Positions 1 through 11,543 of a stretch of DNA of 64,000 bases are shown piece after piece. Each line of letters starts with the position of its first letter. The stretch's first letter is position 1. The notes under the pieces are model-generated. The model was not told the origin of the DNA, ran no database searches, and saw nothing but the letters and a program-made list of their open reading frames with translations. The translations under genes and the position numbers were made by a program. Source of the DNA: Seriola aureovittata (lineage: Eukaryota; Chordata; Actinopteri; Carangiformes; Carangidae); NCBI RefSeq assembly GCF_021018895.1, contig NC_079373.1, positions 18,365,001 to 18,429,000 on the forward strand, given 5' to 3'.

Positions 1-1103
1 CCACTTTGCAAAACATTCAATGCCACATACACTGTGGTAACCATGGGTAACTTCCATAGGAGGATCGACTGGTTCACAAAGAGCTGCACAGTTTGCTTTT
101 CACCAAACCCAATTAGCTTTTTGGGCCACTGTCTGAGTGAAAGCAAGTAACACACTATTGACCCTGTTTAATCAGCAAATCCAGTCAATATGCAGCCAGT
201 AGTCTTGGGGACCACAGGACAAAATGGGGATGGTTTCAGTAACATGATTGTAAATAAATTATGCCTCTTGTTGCTGTACCTGATTTGATTATTCGATTAG
301 CAGATTGGTGAATCATAATTTTGAAACTTTTTAGTTTTCTCTGTTGCATATCATTATAAAATGGATCGTGTATCTTGTGTTGTTTTGGATGCTGATTGAG
401 AAATGGTTGACATCATTGTGTAACATTTTATACATGAAACTGAAACAAAAATTCACTATCAGTGTTTGGTGTCTGGAGGTTTCCACATCACACTGGTGTA
501 AATTGCATATTGGACCACGATAGATAGATGTCCAACACTTAGATTTAAGGTGAGAATCAGAGAATCAGATGAATGTGAAAACAGCATTACTAGTAGTGTC
601 TCTATATATACACATCATTCAGCACAGTGAAGCTCAGACATGCAAGTGAGTTGACAATAAGTAGATTGTGGAAGGGGAGCTTTAAACTGAAAAGGTACAT
701 CACAGCTTTTCATTAGAGAGAAACAGGCCTTTTTCTCTCTCACACTGAACAGACACATTAAGTAAACACTACTAGACTTTAAGCGACTCAAAAAGTGATG
801 TTTAACTGCCTGAGGATCGTCTGAAAACACAGGTTTTTAATTTCACTAGAAAAGCACATGGACTCATTACATCCCCAGCTGCTCTTAATCACGTTAATGA
901 GGTTGTGAGTATCGAGTGAAATAAAATATGTAGCGAAACTTCCTTTAAACATGTATGTGTGCTAATGTAGCTCCGCTCTGCAGGAAATCGTTAATGTTAT
1001 GTCATTAAACGGTGGAAGTCCGCAACCCCAAAATCTCCTCTACTAATGACAATAATGCAATTAACGGTATAAGGAGGACATTAACGTCAGTGTTATTAGC
1101 TAC

Positions 1104-1430
1104 CTGTTTCTGCAGCCGGCGGAGCTTCCGAGTGATGAAAAGACGACGACAGACTGCAGCCTCTGTTGGGCCACTCGGGACGCTTCACATCCAAAAGGAA
1201 ACTCGCCGAGCCTCTGTGTCACTGCACTCTTGAGTTTGCAGCTGCAGTCAGGTCAACAACATCTGGTTCATCTGTAGTAGAGATGTTTCCTTCTGCTGAA
1301 ACACAGGCACTGTAAGTTTTAAGGGACAGAGCTGTCACTCTGCTGTTGTTTCCGGGTACTAAATAATTCATTACGAATACGGGCGGGAAACGGAGCTGGA
1401 GTCACGTGGTAGTGTATTTCCGCTTTCCAA
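1104..1430 (-). promoter_or_regulatory. Candidate promoter and first non-coding exon of a leftward gene
   Basis: CpG content is raised compared with the AT-rich flanks. An ETS-like core (CCGGAAACA on the minus strand, about 1346-1355) and an E-box (GTCACGTGGT, 1401-1410) are visible. Reading leftward, a stretch ends in a good splice donor, CAG|GTAG, with the exon end at 1104. The reading frames I checked across it have early stops, so it would be a 5'UTR exon of a gene that continues left of the window. The identity of that gene cannot be told from here. Promoter-like composition is seen directly; the exon is inference. Confidence 0.35.
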
Positions 1431-1433
1431 CCT

Positions 1434-4422
1434 CAGTCTTTTTCAAAATGAATGGGAGGTGTAAAGTGGGAACTGTGAATGTAAATAAAACACACTCAGC
1501 TGACAGTTTATTAGGTACACCCTCAGTCTAATACAGCGGTCCTATGATAAATCCGTATAATGTTCAGTCTTTGTTGAAACTGTTTTAGAGACAGAGAGCT
1601 GTTTATTGTGTTCTACTGGCAGACAGTGTTTTAATTGAATATTTCAGTGTCTGTTTCCAAAAATACGTAGTTTTCACTTGTGATGATGATGACAGGTCAA
1701 TTATTAAACCCAGAAATACAGTGGGTCCCCAAAAGGTAGCAGGTATTCAGGTCAAAGACTTTCGTTAAGCTAGTAGACTTGCTGTTTAGTTTTGAAAACA
1801 TTTCTCTAGCCATTCAAAAGACTGTGAGTTCAGGTCAGAACTAGCGCATACAAATACCAAACAGTATGAGACCTGATCTGTTCGGTGCAGAAACATATCA
1901 GATCATTTATAGAAATACACCCAAATAACATATTAATTGAATTATTTCAAATTATATCACTGGAACTATATTGCAAAATGGCAGAACTTTGGGCCAACAA
2001 CACCTGACAATAACATATCTAGATTGTAGATAGGCCTATCATTTTTGCTATACTTAAAACATCACATAAATTATAATTAAACATAAATTATATGATCAAC
2101 TATCATATTACTACAACTAGGTGACATTTTGACTGTACGGTAATAGAGATTTACCAGTGTGGTTTTCATGCCTCTCTGACTGATAGTGCTGTGTTGCAAT
2201 CCCCACTTTCATCCCCTTACCTTCCCCTCAGTCTCCACCGCTGCCTGGCCCTCATCTGTCAACAGCAGAGGGCGCTCAGTGAAAACACTCTGTTACAAAT
2301 CAGTTCAAATGGGATATGCCCTGATGCTACACTGTTACTGTTGTGTGACAATGATCATGGAAAATCTGAACCACAAGACTGTCTGACTTACTTTATCTCG
2401 ATCACGTAGGAATTTTGTGACTGTATCAATGAAATGGTTTCCTTTTCAAGTGAATACTTGTTGGAACCTGCAGTACTATTAATGCACTTCCTGACATTGG
2501 GATGTCAGACATTGTGAAATGTATTACAGACTAATGCATCTTGGAGCAAAACTCCTTTTAAAAGCAAAGAGAGATTTCTGTGGTTGGTGAAACAAATCTG
2601 GAATATGTTGAACAAACATGTGTATGTCCTATTTTAATGGAAAATCAAACAACAATTTCATACAAAATACAAAATACAGTTCTTATGACTAAATGAGATC
2701 AACAAATACTGTGTATCTCTCAGTCTTGCCTCCACACAAAGATACACACACACGTACACACACACACACACACGTACACACACGTACACACACGTACACA
2801 CACGTACACACACACACACACACACGTACACGTACACACACGTACACACACGTACACACACGTACACACACGTACACACACGTACACACGTACACACACG
2901 TACACACACGTTAGGATTCATAGGTAAGGGTGTGGCTCTTTATGACAAACAGGTATTGCATTCTTTGAAGCACACTGAAACTCCAGTGCCAAAACAACAG
3001 CACCCACTATTTCCAAAGCTTTTTTTTATTAATATTATGTTGCAAGTCAACAATGCTTCATTTGACACGTGGGTGAGAACGAGATAAGGGTGATTAAGTG
3101 TTAGATAGAGAGATAAAGAGAGAGAAATGAATGAGGATGGAGAATCTAGGATCAAAACAAAATGTCCTGTACTGCTATTTGACTTTACAAACAAGCTGAA
3201 TACTAATATTGCCTTTGCACTATGGTGTGAAATGAGATGTGAACCTTTTGTGTGGTCGTTCAATAACCAGGCTACATCCTTCCTTAGTGGCAGCTATGAA
3301 GCCTGTGTTTTCTACAAGGGCTGTCTACAAGGACTGAGCAGTATTTCCAGTGCTGAGGAAAAGGGAAGTGCTCTATTAGAGCCTGTATCGCTTCTCTATT
3401 CCTGACACATATGCTGGACTGTATCTTTTAACAGTGACAGCAAACTAATATATGCCTTAGGTCATCACTGACACAGTCTATGGTCACAACATGGTCACCT
3501 GAGAGAGTATCTGATCTTTTGTACTGTGTTTAAAAGGTGGGATAATAACCCCAGAGCAGGAAATAATAATATTTAATTTAATTGTGATATGAAGTTATGA
3601 AAAAGCTAATGGTGGAAAGAGGAAGTGAAGTATTGTTTGGTGCTGGTTATGTAATGTTTTTCTTTTTAGTAGTATGAGATAAAATCCATGTTATGTAGCT
3701 GAGGGGATCCCCACTGCACTCTCACTCGCTGTCTGGTTATAAATATTCTCCTTCAAACACAACACAACTGCACACCTGCAAGATTCTTCTTCTCTGAAAG
3801 TCCCACAAAACACATGAATAGACTGCACATTTATCACTAATGACACGACAATCACTGGTGGATTCATCCGCCTTAAATTCAGTGGAACTGGGTGGTTTCG
3901 AGGGATGATATTTTTGTAAAAGTACATCAGGTCAGAGCAGGTGGGGCCGCTCCTGCTCAGCCAAATGTCTGTTGTCATCTGAGCTGCTTCCAAAATGTTT
4001 GATGGGCCTCAAATCTTATCATCAATATATCTGGCGTATTTCAATATGAGAATGCAATGGCATGTTGTATTGTAGCCTTACCTTAATATTATAAACCACC
4101 ATTCTGGCATTTGAAATACTGAAAAAGTGTCAGAACCATGATTTGCATATCAACACTCAGTTCCCTGTTTATTAGGTACACTTTGCTAAAGCTAATGCAT
4201 AAAGTTTTTTTTTTTTTATGTTGAAACTGAGGTGTTAATTCAACTTTCTGCTAAGTTCAGTGGTTATAGTTTGTGGTACTCTTGAATTGTATTGCATTAC
4301 CTTACAACCTTCACAACCTTCACACCTGGCAAGTGTGTAGTTGACTGTTTATAGTCACTAGTGAAATGTGTCCTATAGGTCTCTTGCATCACATCACATG
4401 TTGTATAAACTCAAATAACCTG
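1434..4422. other. Non-coding, AT-rich intergenic DNA
   Basis: No exon with plausible splice sites and coding character was found on either strand. The open frames here are short and look random. The only clear structure is the CA/CGTA minisatellite at 2743-2910. Confidence 0.5.
2743..2910. repeat. CA-rich minisatellite with a roughly 10-bp CACACACGTA unit
   Basis: A run of CA dinucleotides is interrupted by CGTA roughly every ten bases. This gives a higher-order unit of about 10 bp repeated more than ten times, with local units of 8 and 6 bp. The tract is almost purely alternating purine-pyrimidine. Long ORFs on both strands here are simple-repeat artefacts. Confidence 0.9.
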
Positions 4423-4424
4423 TA

Positions 4425-5396
4425 CACTGCAAAAACTCATCTTACATATTTTTCTAATTTCTAGTCAAAATATCTCATCACACTTAATATAAGACAAAAT
4501 CACCTAAAGAGTAAGATTTAAGTGAGATAAAGGAGCTTATTTTTAGACAGTGCACCTTCAATATCTTGTTAAGTGAAACAGTCTTGTTTTGAGTCATATC
4601 TCAGATGAAACAAGCTTTTTTGACATGTCATAAGGTTTTTAAGCTGCTGTGTTATTAGTAAAAGATGAATCGTCTTGTTTCAAGAAACAGACTTAACTTG
4701 AAATGAGACAACAAATCTGCTTTATTGAAAACTGCATGGTCAACATGCCCAACTCACAACAACTCAAAATGCACAGTACAGTGTGGCTATTTTTCTTACA
4801 TTTCCATCAAACCATGTCCATGTGATATGTAAAAAAGCTGGAATTAAGCTGTTTTCCTTTTATGCAGTCCTCTGGGATTTTAAATTTAAAAAAAGGTGGT
4901 TAAATGCAAAATGCTAGTTTTCATTTTTTCTGTTTTATGCTTATTATGGCAAAAGAGCACTGCCTAATACGAGTCAGGAATGCTAACTTCAAGACATTTT
5001 GTCTCAAAATGCCAGTTTCTAATCTTATTTCAAGTAGGTGGTGGACTTAAATCTAGAACAGTGTCACAATTATAGAACTAAAAATTAGTTAAATACACTT
5101 GAAACAAACAGGATGGCAAAAACTTTTGAGGGGAAAATACTATTTTTGCGCATCACAAGCTTATTATGAGACACAAAACATCAGAATACTAGTAAAATAT
5201 TGCTAAAAGTGAGTTTTCCCAGCTAATTGCACTCTTATCCTGTAAGGATTAAATATAATGTCTTATTTCAAGAAATCTTACCAAGAGAATTTTCACTTGT
5301 TCCATTGGCAGATAAGATATTTTTTGCTTATTACAAGCAAAAAATATCTTATATACATTTTTTTTTGCTTATTTTTGGAGTGGCCTTTTTCCAGTG
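4425..5396. mobile_element. Non-autonomous DNA transposon with short inverted ends and TA flanks
   Basis: The left end reads CACTGCAAAAA and the right end reads TTTTTCCAGTG, an imperfect inverted repeat. TA dinucleotides flank both sides (4423-4424 and 5397-5398), as expected for a TA target-site duplication. The 972-bp interior is AT-rich and contains repeated 'cttatttcaag' and 'aagtaagattt'-like words in both orientations, with no transposase frame. Similar 'cactgcaaaaa' repeats are common in teleost genomes, but I cannot assign a superfamily with confidence. The short ORFs inside are not genes. Confidence 0.65.
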
Positions 5397-5566
5397 TATC
5401 TTCCTGTTCCAATACATTAAAACGATGTGGTGCGATTGTTATGTGAGATATTAAAGCCCTCAAATTTTTATGGATGCAGTATATTTTTAAATGCCTTTCT
5501 TTGATAATCTATGGAGGTTATGACGTGTCATAAATCTGCATCACATACTGTAAATGTGTATATAGG

Positions 5567-5567
<1 letters not shown>

Positions 5568-5606
<39 letters not shown>
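5568..5606. repeat. (AT)n microsatellite
   Basis: An uninterrupted alternating AT run, with a short TATG interruption at the right edge. Confidence 0.9.
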
Positions 5607-5895
5607 GAGTCCAGAAATCTCTGGGCCTTTACTGTATTCAAAAGTAAGTTTAATACATGCCACCACTATATTGACTCAGGTGACTGGGTTGATTGAACTG
5701 GTTTGTAACAGGACACATGTACTATATAGTGTATGTTTGTCGTCATTCTCCGGAAATAAATAACGTAATTGCCGACAGTAAAGTCCCAGAGAATTCCAGT
5801 AGAACCGGGTTTAATAATTGCAGCGAACGACTGTTAGTTTGACTTCGATGGTGAAACGCGGCTGACGAGGTGATGCAAGAGGAGAGATGAAATAA

Positions 5896-5912
5896 CTTTC
5901 AGTTTCTTTCCT
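5896..5912 (-). promoter_or_regulatory. Interferon-stimulated response element (ISRE) upstream of irf7
   Basis: The plus strand reads CTTTCAGTTTCTTTCC, whose complement contains GAAACTGAAAG preceded by GGAAA. This fits the GAAANNGAAA consensus bound by ISGF3 and IRF proteins. It lies about 230 bp upstream of the irf7 TATA box and 290 bp from the start codon, where it could mediate interferon induction and IRF7 autoregulation. A weaker NF-kB-like half site (GAGAAATTCC) follows at about 5926-5935. The motif is seen directly; the function is inferred from IRF7 biology. Confidence 0.8.
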
Positions 5913-6127
5913 TAATTTGTCGGTGGAGAAATTCCTCCTCGATAAGGCCAGCCTACCGAAAAACCCTCTGCATCCGGTCTGCGGAGGGTGCCTTGAATTT
6001 GCTGATCGCGAGCAGCTCGATCTTCTCTTTAATTTCCCTGCCCGCGAACCAGTCACCCAATCCTGCCACGGTAATGCCACACGGACTCGTACCCTCCCAC
6101 CATACGTGATGTCACAGATTGTGTTTC

Positions 6128-6134
6128 TATAAAT
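6128..6134 (+). promoter_or_regulatory. TATA box of irf7
   Basis: TATAAAT lies 67 bp upstream of the proposed start codon. It predicts transcription initiation near 6155-6165 and a short 5'UTR of about 40 bases. Spacing to the ISRE and the start codon supports this as the core promoter. Confidence 0.65.
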
Positions 6135-6200
6135 GTTAGCAAAGCGCTCAGGAAGGAACCAGATACACAGCTCTGTGAGGAGTAACACCTCTGCGGAGAG

Positions 6201-9200
6201 ATGCAAAGGTAGGGAGATACACAGCCTCATCATCTTCTTCTCCCCTGGACATTTACTAGATTATTATTATGTTTCTTTGTTTTTATTTAACGGGAGTGGC
6301 GTACACGTACATGTACTGTGAAGTAGTTTGTTCCTGTAACATCTGCTTTGTGTGTAGATTTATTCAGCTCTTTATCTATAATGTACTGAATAAGTCTAGT
6401 AAAGTGCATGTTGCTGAATATGGGCCATACAATGGTGAGGATTACAGGCTCTGTCTTTCTAAATGTCTGCATAAGGACGGAAAAACACTTTACTGTGTGG
6501 GCTGACTTACTTTCCGTGTAGCACCATGTCTTGCGTGTGTGGTTGAGTTGTGACGTTTTTTAATTTCCTCTCCTTCCTCCTTCCCCCTCTTGTTTTCTCT
6601 CAGCCCTCCGAAGCCTCAGTTCGCGAGCTGGCTCATAGAGCAGGTGGAGACGGGCCAGTACACGGGCCTGTGCTATGTGGGCCAGAACAAGTTCAGAGTC
6701 CCCTGGAAGCACAACTCCAGAAAGGACTGCAAAGACGAGGACAGTAAAATATTCCGGGTAGGTTTAATGGCCTCTGTTGACCTGGTCGCTAGAGTAAAGG
6801 TGCTATCCGACAAGGGGTGATAAGATAACATTTTAATGACTTTGTTGACATCAGTCTCACGCAACTGTAATCATACTGTATAACTGAAAAATATTGAAAT
6901 AATGTGCTACGAATACAACTCATAGGCAGTCTCTGTTGAAAATGACAGTAAACAGCATTAGTCCTGATGTATGGCAGGTGGCAGCTGGTCCCAGACTGCC
7001 AGGGACAATACTGTTATGCCAACAGCAGCGGTGGCTCTTCCACTTTCCTTGAGTCAAAGTAGATGCAAAGTAGCCAGAGTTAATAAGAAAAACAACTATC
7101 ACAAGAAAAACATCCTGCAATCACACATTTCCTCAAGAAAGTAAAGGAAATAGCTGCAGGAAAATAGTATAATTTTGTCCCATATAAGCACTTTTATTTT
7201 GTTTGAGTATATAACTTTGAAACTGAAACTGCTTTCCCCAATGTTACTAATACTTCTATGATGCAACATCATACTTAGATTTTGTCAAGTAATAACAATT
7301 ATAAACCACTGTCAGTCCCTGCATTCAGGAAACTACCTTTCTGTTTGAGAGTGAATAGTGTCGTCATCTTTCATAGCAGAACTTTTTGTTTACATGTGGA
7401 TTGCAGAGTGTCCTTTATTAAATGAGTCTAAGTATTCATTATGTAAAAAGTATTAACTTCATTATGTAAAATCCTAATTTGTCATTTTACTAAAAACAGT
7501 GTCATTACTTGTTTGATTCACAGGCATGGGCAGTAACAAGCGGTAAAATCAACGAGTTCCCCAATGACAAGGCCAGGTGGAAAACCAACTTCCGCTGTGC
7601 TCTGAACAACCTCTCCGTGCGCTTCAGGATGATACAGGATAATTCAAAGAATTCTGATGACCCTCATAAAATCTACGAGATTATCAATACCGAGTGTAAG
7701 ACGATTGGTATTTCATCTTTCCGCTGTGGAACTGTTTGAAGTTTGACTGCAAATTGATGTGGGTCTGTTTTCTCGTTTTCTGCAGACAACTATGAAGGTA
7801 CGCCAACACAAGTCTCACAGGAGGATTCTGTCATCACTCCAGATATCTACAGCTCTCCCACAGAGAACTTCCCCCCAGGAAATGAGGTGTAGTATTGCTT
7901 AAAGCTAACTTTAATTTCACTTTGTTAACTGGTTTAGTGGTTGTCATGTTACTGCCGATGTTTGGTCTGTATTGTTCTGTAGATTGACTGTGACATTTCA
8001 ATACTTAATTAATGCCTAAATAGTTATGCTTTTTTCCTCCAAACAGCACAATCAACTGGTTAACAATTTCACAGCCTTGGGTCTTGGCAACCATCCAACA
8101 GGTAGTGTCTTACACAAAGGGAAACGCTTTCATATAAGTTAAAAATATCCTCTGTATCTGTTTATGATTTCATATGGTCATGATTTTTATTGTCTTTGAC
8201 AGAGGAGCAACTGTTGGTAGAGAACTACTGTCAGCCCAATGCAGCTGTCCTTGGAGGCTATTCTGTTGCAGCCGAGAACCACCCACAGGTTTTACCAGAT
8301 CAGCCGTCTTACTACGAGGGTATGTTCAGCCAAATAAAATGTTAAATTCCTTTGTTGAACTGAAATGTCATTCTGGAAAAAAATGCTTCCCAATGATAAT
8401 CTGTGAAAATGTGATCTGTTTTGTTTTTTATTTTGTACAGAACAGCCACCGCCTGTCCTCAATCCACCATTGCAGCCAAGTATTTACGACCTGGAGATCT
8501 CCATCCACTACAGGAAAAAAGAAATGCTAAAAGCCACGTTTTCCATTCAGCGTCTCCAGCTCCACTACGAGCACGTATCCCCTGATCTCAATGCCCATCA
8601 TCTCTGCTTCCCCTCCACTGAAGGCCTGCTAGACCACAAACAGGTATAAGGTTATACTGAAAAATCACCTGTTAATAGTTTATTTCACTTTCCTTACACT
8701 AATAAACATTACCAGCCAGGTTCAGTCACTATTATCAGTATCTGTTAAACCGAGATAATATTGGCAATCTAACTTTCAAAACATGTCTGTTAGAATAGGT
8801 CTCTGTTTACATTAAGTGTCACCTGCCAAAACACATGAGTTTCTCTCCTCAACAAAGAAGCTTCATCAGCTTGATTTCAGAGATTGGGTTTTGTGTTAGA
8901 GCAAGAGCTTCAAGACTCAACAGGCTTGGAGTATGGGGCATAAAAACCTTGTTCTTGTACCTTCTATGGCTCTCTCCATCTACATCTATAATCCCTCAGA
9001 TCTTTAGGCGTTCTCAAAAATCGTTCAGGAAGAAATCGAATGAATATGAACTGAATGCAAGATTAGGGGGTGGAGTTTTTCCTTTAAACTAATACACAGT
9101 ATATTGCTGTACATCATCAGTGCGACAATAAAGCTGTTGTTCTAAGTCACAACCTTCTTTGCACCAGATCGAATACACCAACCGCATCCTTAACAGCATC

Positions 9201-9918
9201 CAGAAAGGTCTACTGCTGGAGGTTCAGGAGACTGGTATTTATGCCTGGAGGCAGGACAGGTGCCATGTGTTTGCCAGCACCAGTGACCCCAATGTCGCTG
9301 ACCCAGATCCGAGAAAGCTGCCTCAGAACACCATGGTGGAGCTCCTCAGTTTTGAGAAGTATGTAAATGGTAGGTGTGGCTCTCCTGTTGCTCACTGATG
9401 TGAACAAAAGTACTTCTCTTTAACTAATATTATTACATTTCATTTGAAACCTGTGCTGATGATTACACTGTGAAATAAATATCTGTTTCAGACCTGAGAA
9501 AGTTTAAAGAGAACAATGGTGGCTCTCCTGACTACATCATCAACATGTGCTTTGGAGAGAAGTTCCCAGATGGAAAACCTTTGGAGAAGAAACTGATCAC
9601 AGTCCAGGTAACACTCTTTCCAATTTTTCCTGACCTTCGCCTCAGTGACGCACAGTATTTGAGTTCATCTGCCTTCAGTTGTGTAGTTTTTAAGTGCTGT
9701 GAAATCTCTCTTTCCCTCTGCTCCTGTAGGTGGTCCCTCTGATCTGTCGACACTTTCATGAGATCGCCCAGATGGAAGGGGCTTCGTCTCTTCACAGCGC
9801 CAATGTCAGCCTACAGATCTCACACAACAGCCTCTATGATCTCATTTACTCTGTCTTTGGTATACCAACAGCTGAAGAGGCAGCACGGGCTGCTTTGCCT
9901 TTCCTACCTCAGAGCTGA
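6201..9918 (+). CDS. irf7: Interferon regulatory factor 7
   Basis: Ten coding exons join in frame: 6201-6208, 6604-6757, 7524-7695, 7786-7886, 8047-8101, 8203-8319, 8441-8643, 9168-9369, 9492-9607 and 9730-9918. They give 438 residues, the usual fish IRF7 size. The first exon encodes only Met-Gln plus two bases and completes a natural N-terminus (MQSPPKPQF). Residues 1 to about 115 form the IRF winged-helix DNA-binding domain, with Trp12, Trp37, Trp56 and Trp73 and the FRVPWKH and RWKTNFRCALNN motifs. Residues about 216-390 form the IRF-association domain (YDLEISIHYRKK through VVPLICRHFHEIAQ). The tail at 393-410 is serine-rich (GASSLHSANVSLQIS), as in the phosphoacceptor region that TBK1/IKKe-type kinases use in the IRF3/7 family. 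The product is a latent cytoplasmic factor that enters the nucleus after viral sensing to switch on type I interferon genes. IRF3 is the alternative, but linkage to phrf1 favours IRF7. All introns begin GT and end AG. Confidence 0.93.
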
Positions 9919-10473
9919 AATTTCATCGCTCACTTGCCTCTAACGGGGACCACTTTAGTTACATACAGGACCACACCACGCTCCATATCCTGCTCCTAAC
10001 CAAAGCTTTGCTAAAAAGAAAAAAGTAGCCAATCCACTCACCTGTTGAATGTGCTACAGCTGAAGCAGGAACAAACACAATTACACTCGGTGCTGCAGAA
10101 TGCGCCGTTATTGATCAACTAACACCACACTCCTGCTTTGCATTATCCTGCTTATACTAGTCACAAACTGTTGGCAAAAACTGACATTGTTTATCACTAC
10201 AAAGTAGAAATAAACTCCATCATTACTGAGACCGTTACTGCACTCAAAGACCAAAGGTCTTGCTTTAGAATGAACTTTTACATAATTACTGTAAATATCA
10301 AAATAACATTAGGAAATGTTTGTTTCATTAGATTTATGTAGTAAACAAATGATGACTTATATGATGGTAAATCCATTCATACATGTACAGTTTGTGATTA
10401 TTGATAACATATTTATGAGCGTATAAGGTTTTTTGTGTCATACAGCCACCAAGCACTATGTTTTCATATCTGA

Positions 10474-10566
10474 AATAAACTGTTTTGCACTTTTTATATT
10501 TTGCTCGTTATCTCGCACTTTTCCTACTGAACAAAGCTAATTGTAATTATTTGTATTTCAAATAAA
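10474..10566 (+). terminator. irf7 polyadenylation signals
   Basis: AATAAA hexamers occur at 10474-10479 and 10561-10566, giving a 3'UTR of about 580-680 bases after the irf7 stop. An earlier AATAAA at about 10207-10212 is an alternative. The choice of site cannot be told from sequence. Confidence 0.55.
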
Positions 10567-10599
10567 TAGGATTAACTCTAAATGGTTTCTCATTTTGTT

Positions 10600-11530
10600 A
10601 CCACTGAGTTGTAATGTGTGGCTTATAAATGTTTGGAAGGACTAGATGGATAACTTTTATCAATTTATAACAATTGTGGGGTATAATCTACGGCTTTCAA
10701 AACTTAAGTCCATGGAGTAGTAGCTTCCAATTCAGAACTATTACACTGTAGCTTCAGGTTTGTCCATGATAACTGAAAAAGAGAAGACAAAGATCTTGTT
10801 TTTTTATTAAAACATTGTCCCTGAAAAAAAAATACAAATGACTATGAAGAGGCTGAAAAAAAATGAATGTAGTCAGCCATAACTATGATTCTCATAGTAT
10901 ATGTTCAGATTTTACCACTTCAAAACCTGAAATCCTTAAAAACAAATATAACAGGACAGAATATGACTAAGTTCTTGAATTAAACTGAGACAAAACCCTA
11001 ATTATCATCAGTCATTTATTACTGTGTTCCCTCTTAGAAACATCTGGCATGTTTGATCAAGTAAATACAGAAAAAAATACGAAATACATTCAGATAAATG
11101 AGCACCTGTTTTGTTTTGATTTTTATATTCGTCCAGTCCTTGGCTTTATAAAGCCGAATTAATGTCAAACTGCCCACCTGGTCAGTCTTTGCAGTGGGCA
11201 AAGTAACTAGTAAAGAAAACAAAATGGCGAACAAGTAGAAATTAGTTAAAGAAAGCAATGAAGAGTAGCAAGGGATATCGACAAGAGTGAGCTCTTAGGC
11301 TAAAGATACACTGACAAGCCAAAGTCATTAATGAGGCCGGAATCAAGTAATGCAGACACTTTAAGGTTAACAATGAAACGACTAATTCAGTGTTGCCAAC
11401 TAAAGGCATGTACTTACTTCTGTTATACCTACATTGGAAAACGCTGTGGTTTATAAGATGTTCCGTTATTTTTCTAATATACAGACAATAAATTGATCAC
11501 AAAACCATGAAATTCTGCCAATGAAATTAG
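10600..11530. other. AT-rich spacer between the convergent irf7 and phrf1 3' ends
   Basis: No coding signal was found. Minus-strand AATAAA motifs (TTTATT on plus) near 10803 and 11013 could be more distal phrf1 poly(A) sites, so the phrf1 3'UTR may reach into this stretch. Confidence 0.4.
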
Positions 11531-11537
11531 CTCAATA

Positions 11538-11543
11538 TTTATT
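11538..11543 (-). terminator. Probable phrf1 polyadenylation signal
   Basis: TTTATT on plus is AATAAA on minus. It lies about 1.3 kb downstream of the phrf1 stop at 12850. It is the first good hexamer cluster I noticed, so the 3'UTR would span about 11.52-12.85 kb. Confidence 0.45.

Noticed and set aside
2658..2921. CV/TH-rich ORFs in the CA repeat
   Set aside because: Simple-sequence frames without stops. The same applies to the repeat ORFs at 26.1-26.35, 39.0, 43.2, 52.1, 53.1 and 59.1 kb.
5227..5454. 75-aa ORF upstream of irf7
   Set aside because: It lies in the right part of the non-autonomous transposon and has no recognisable protein features.
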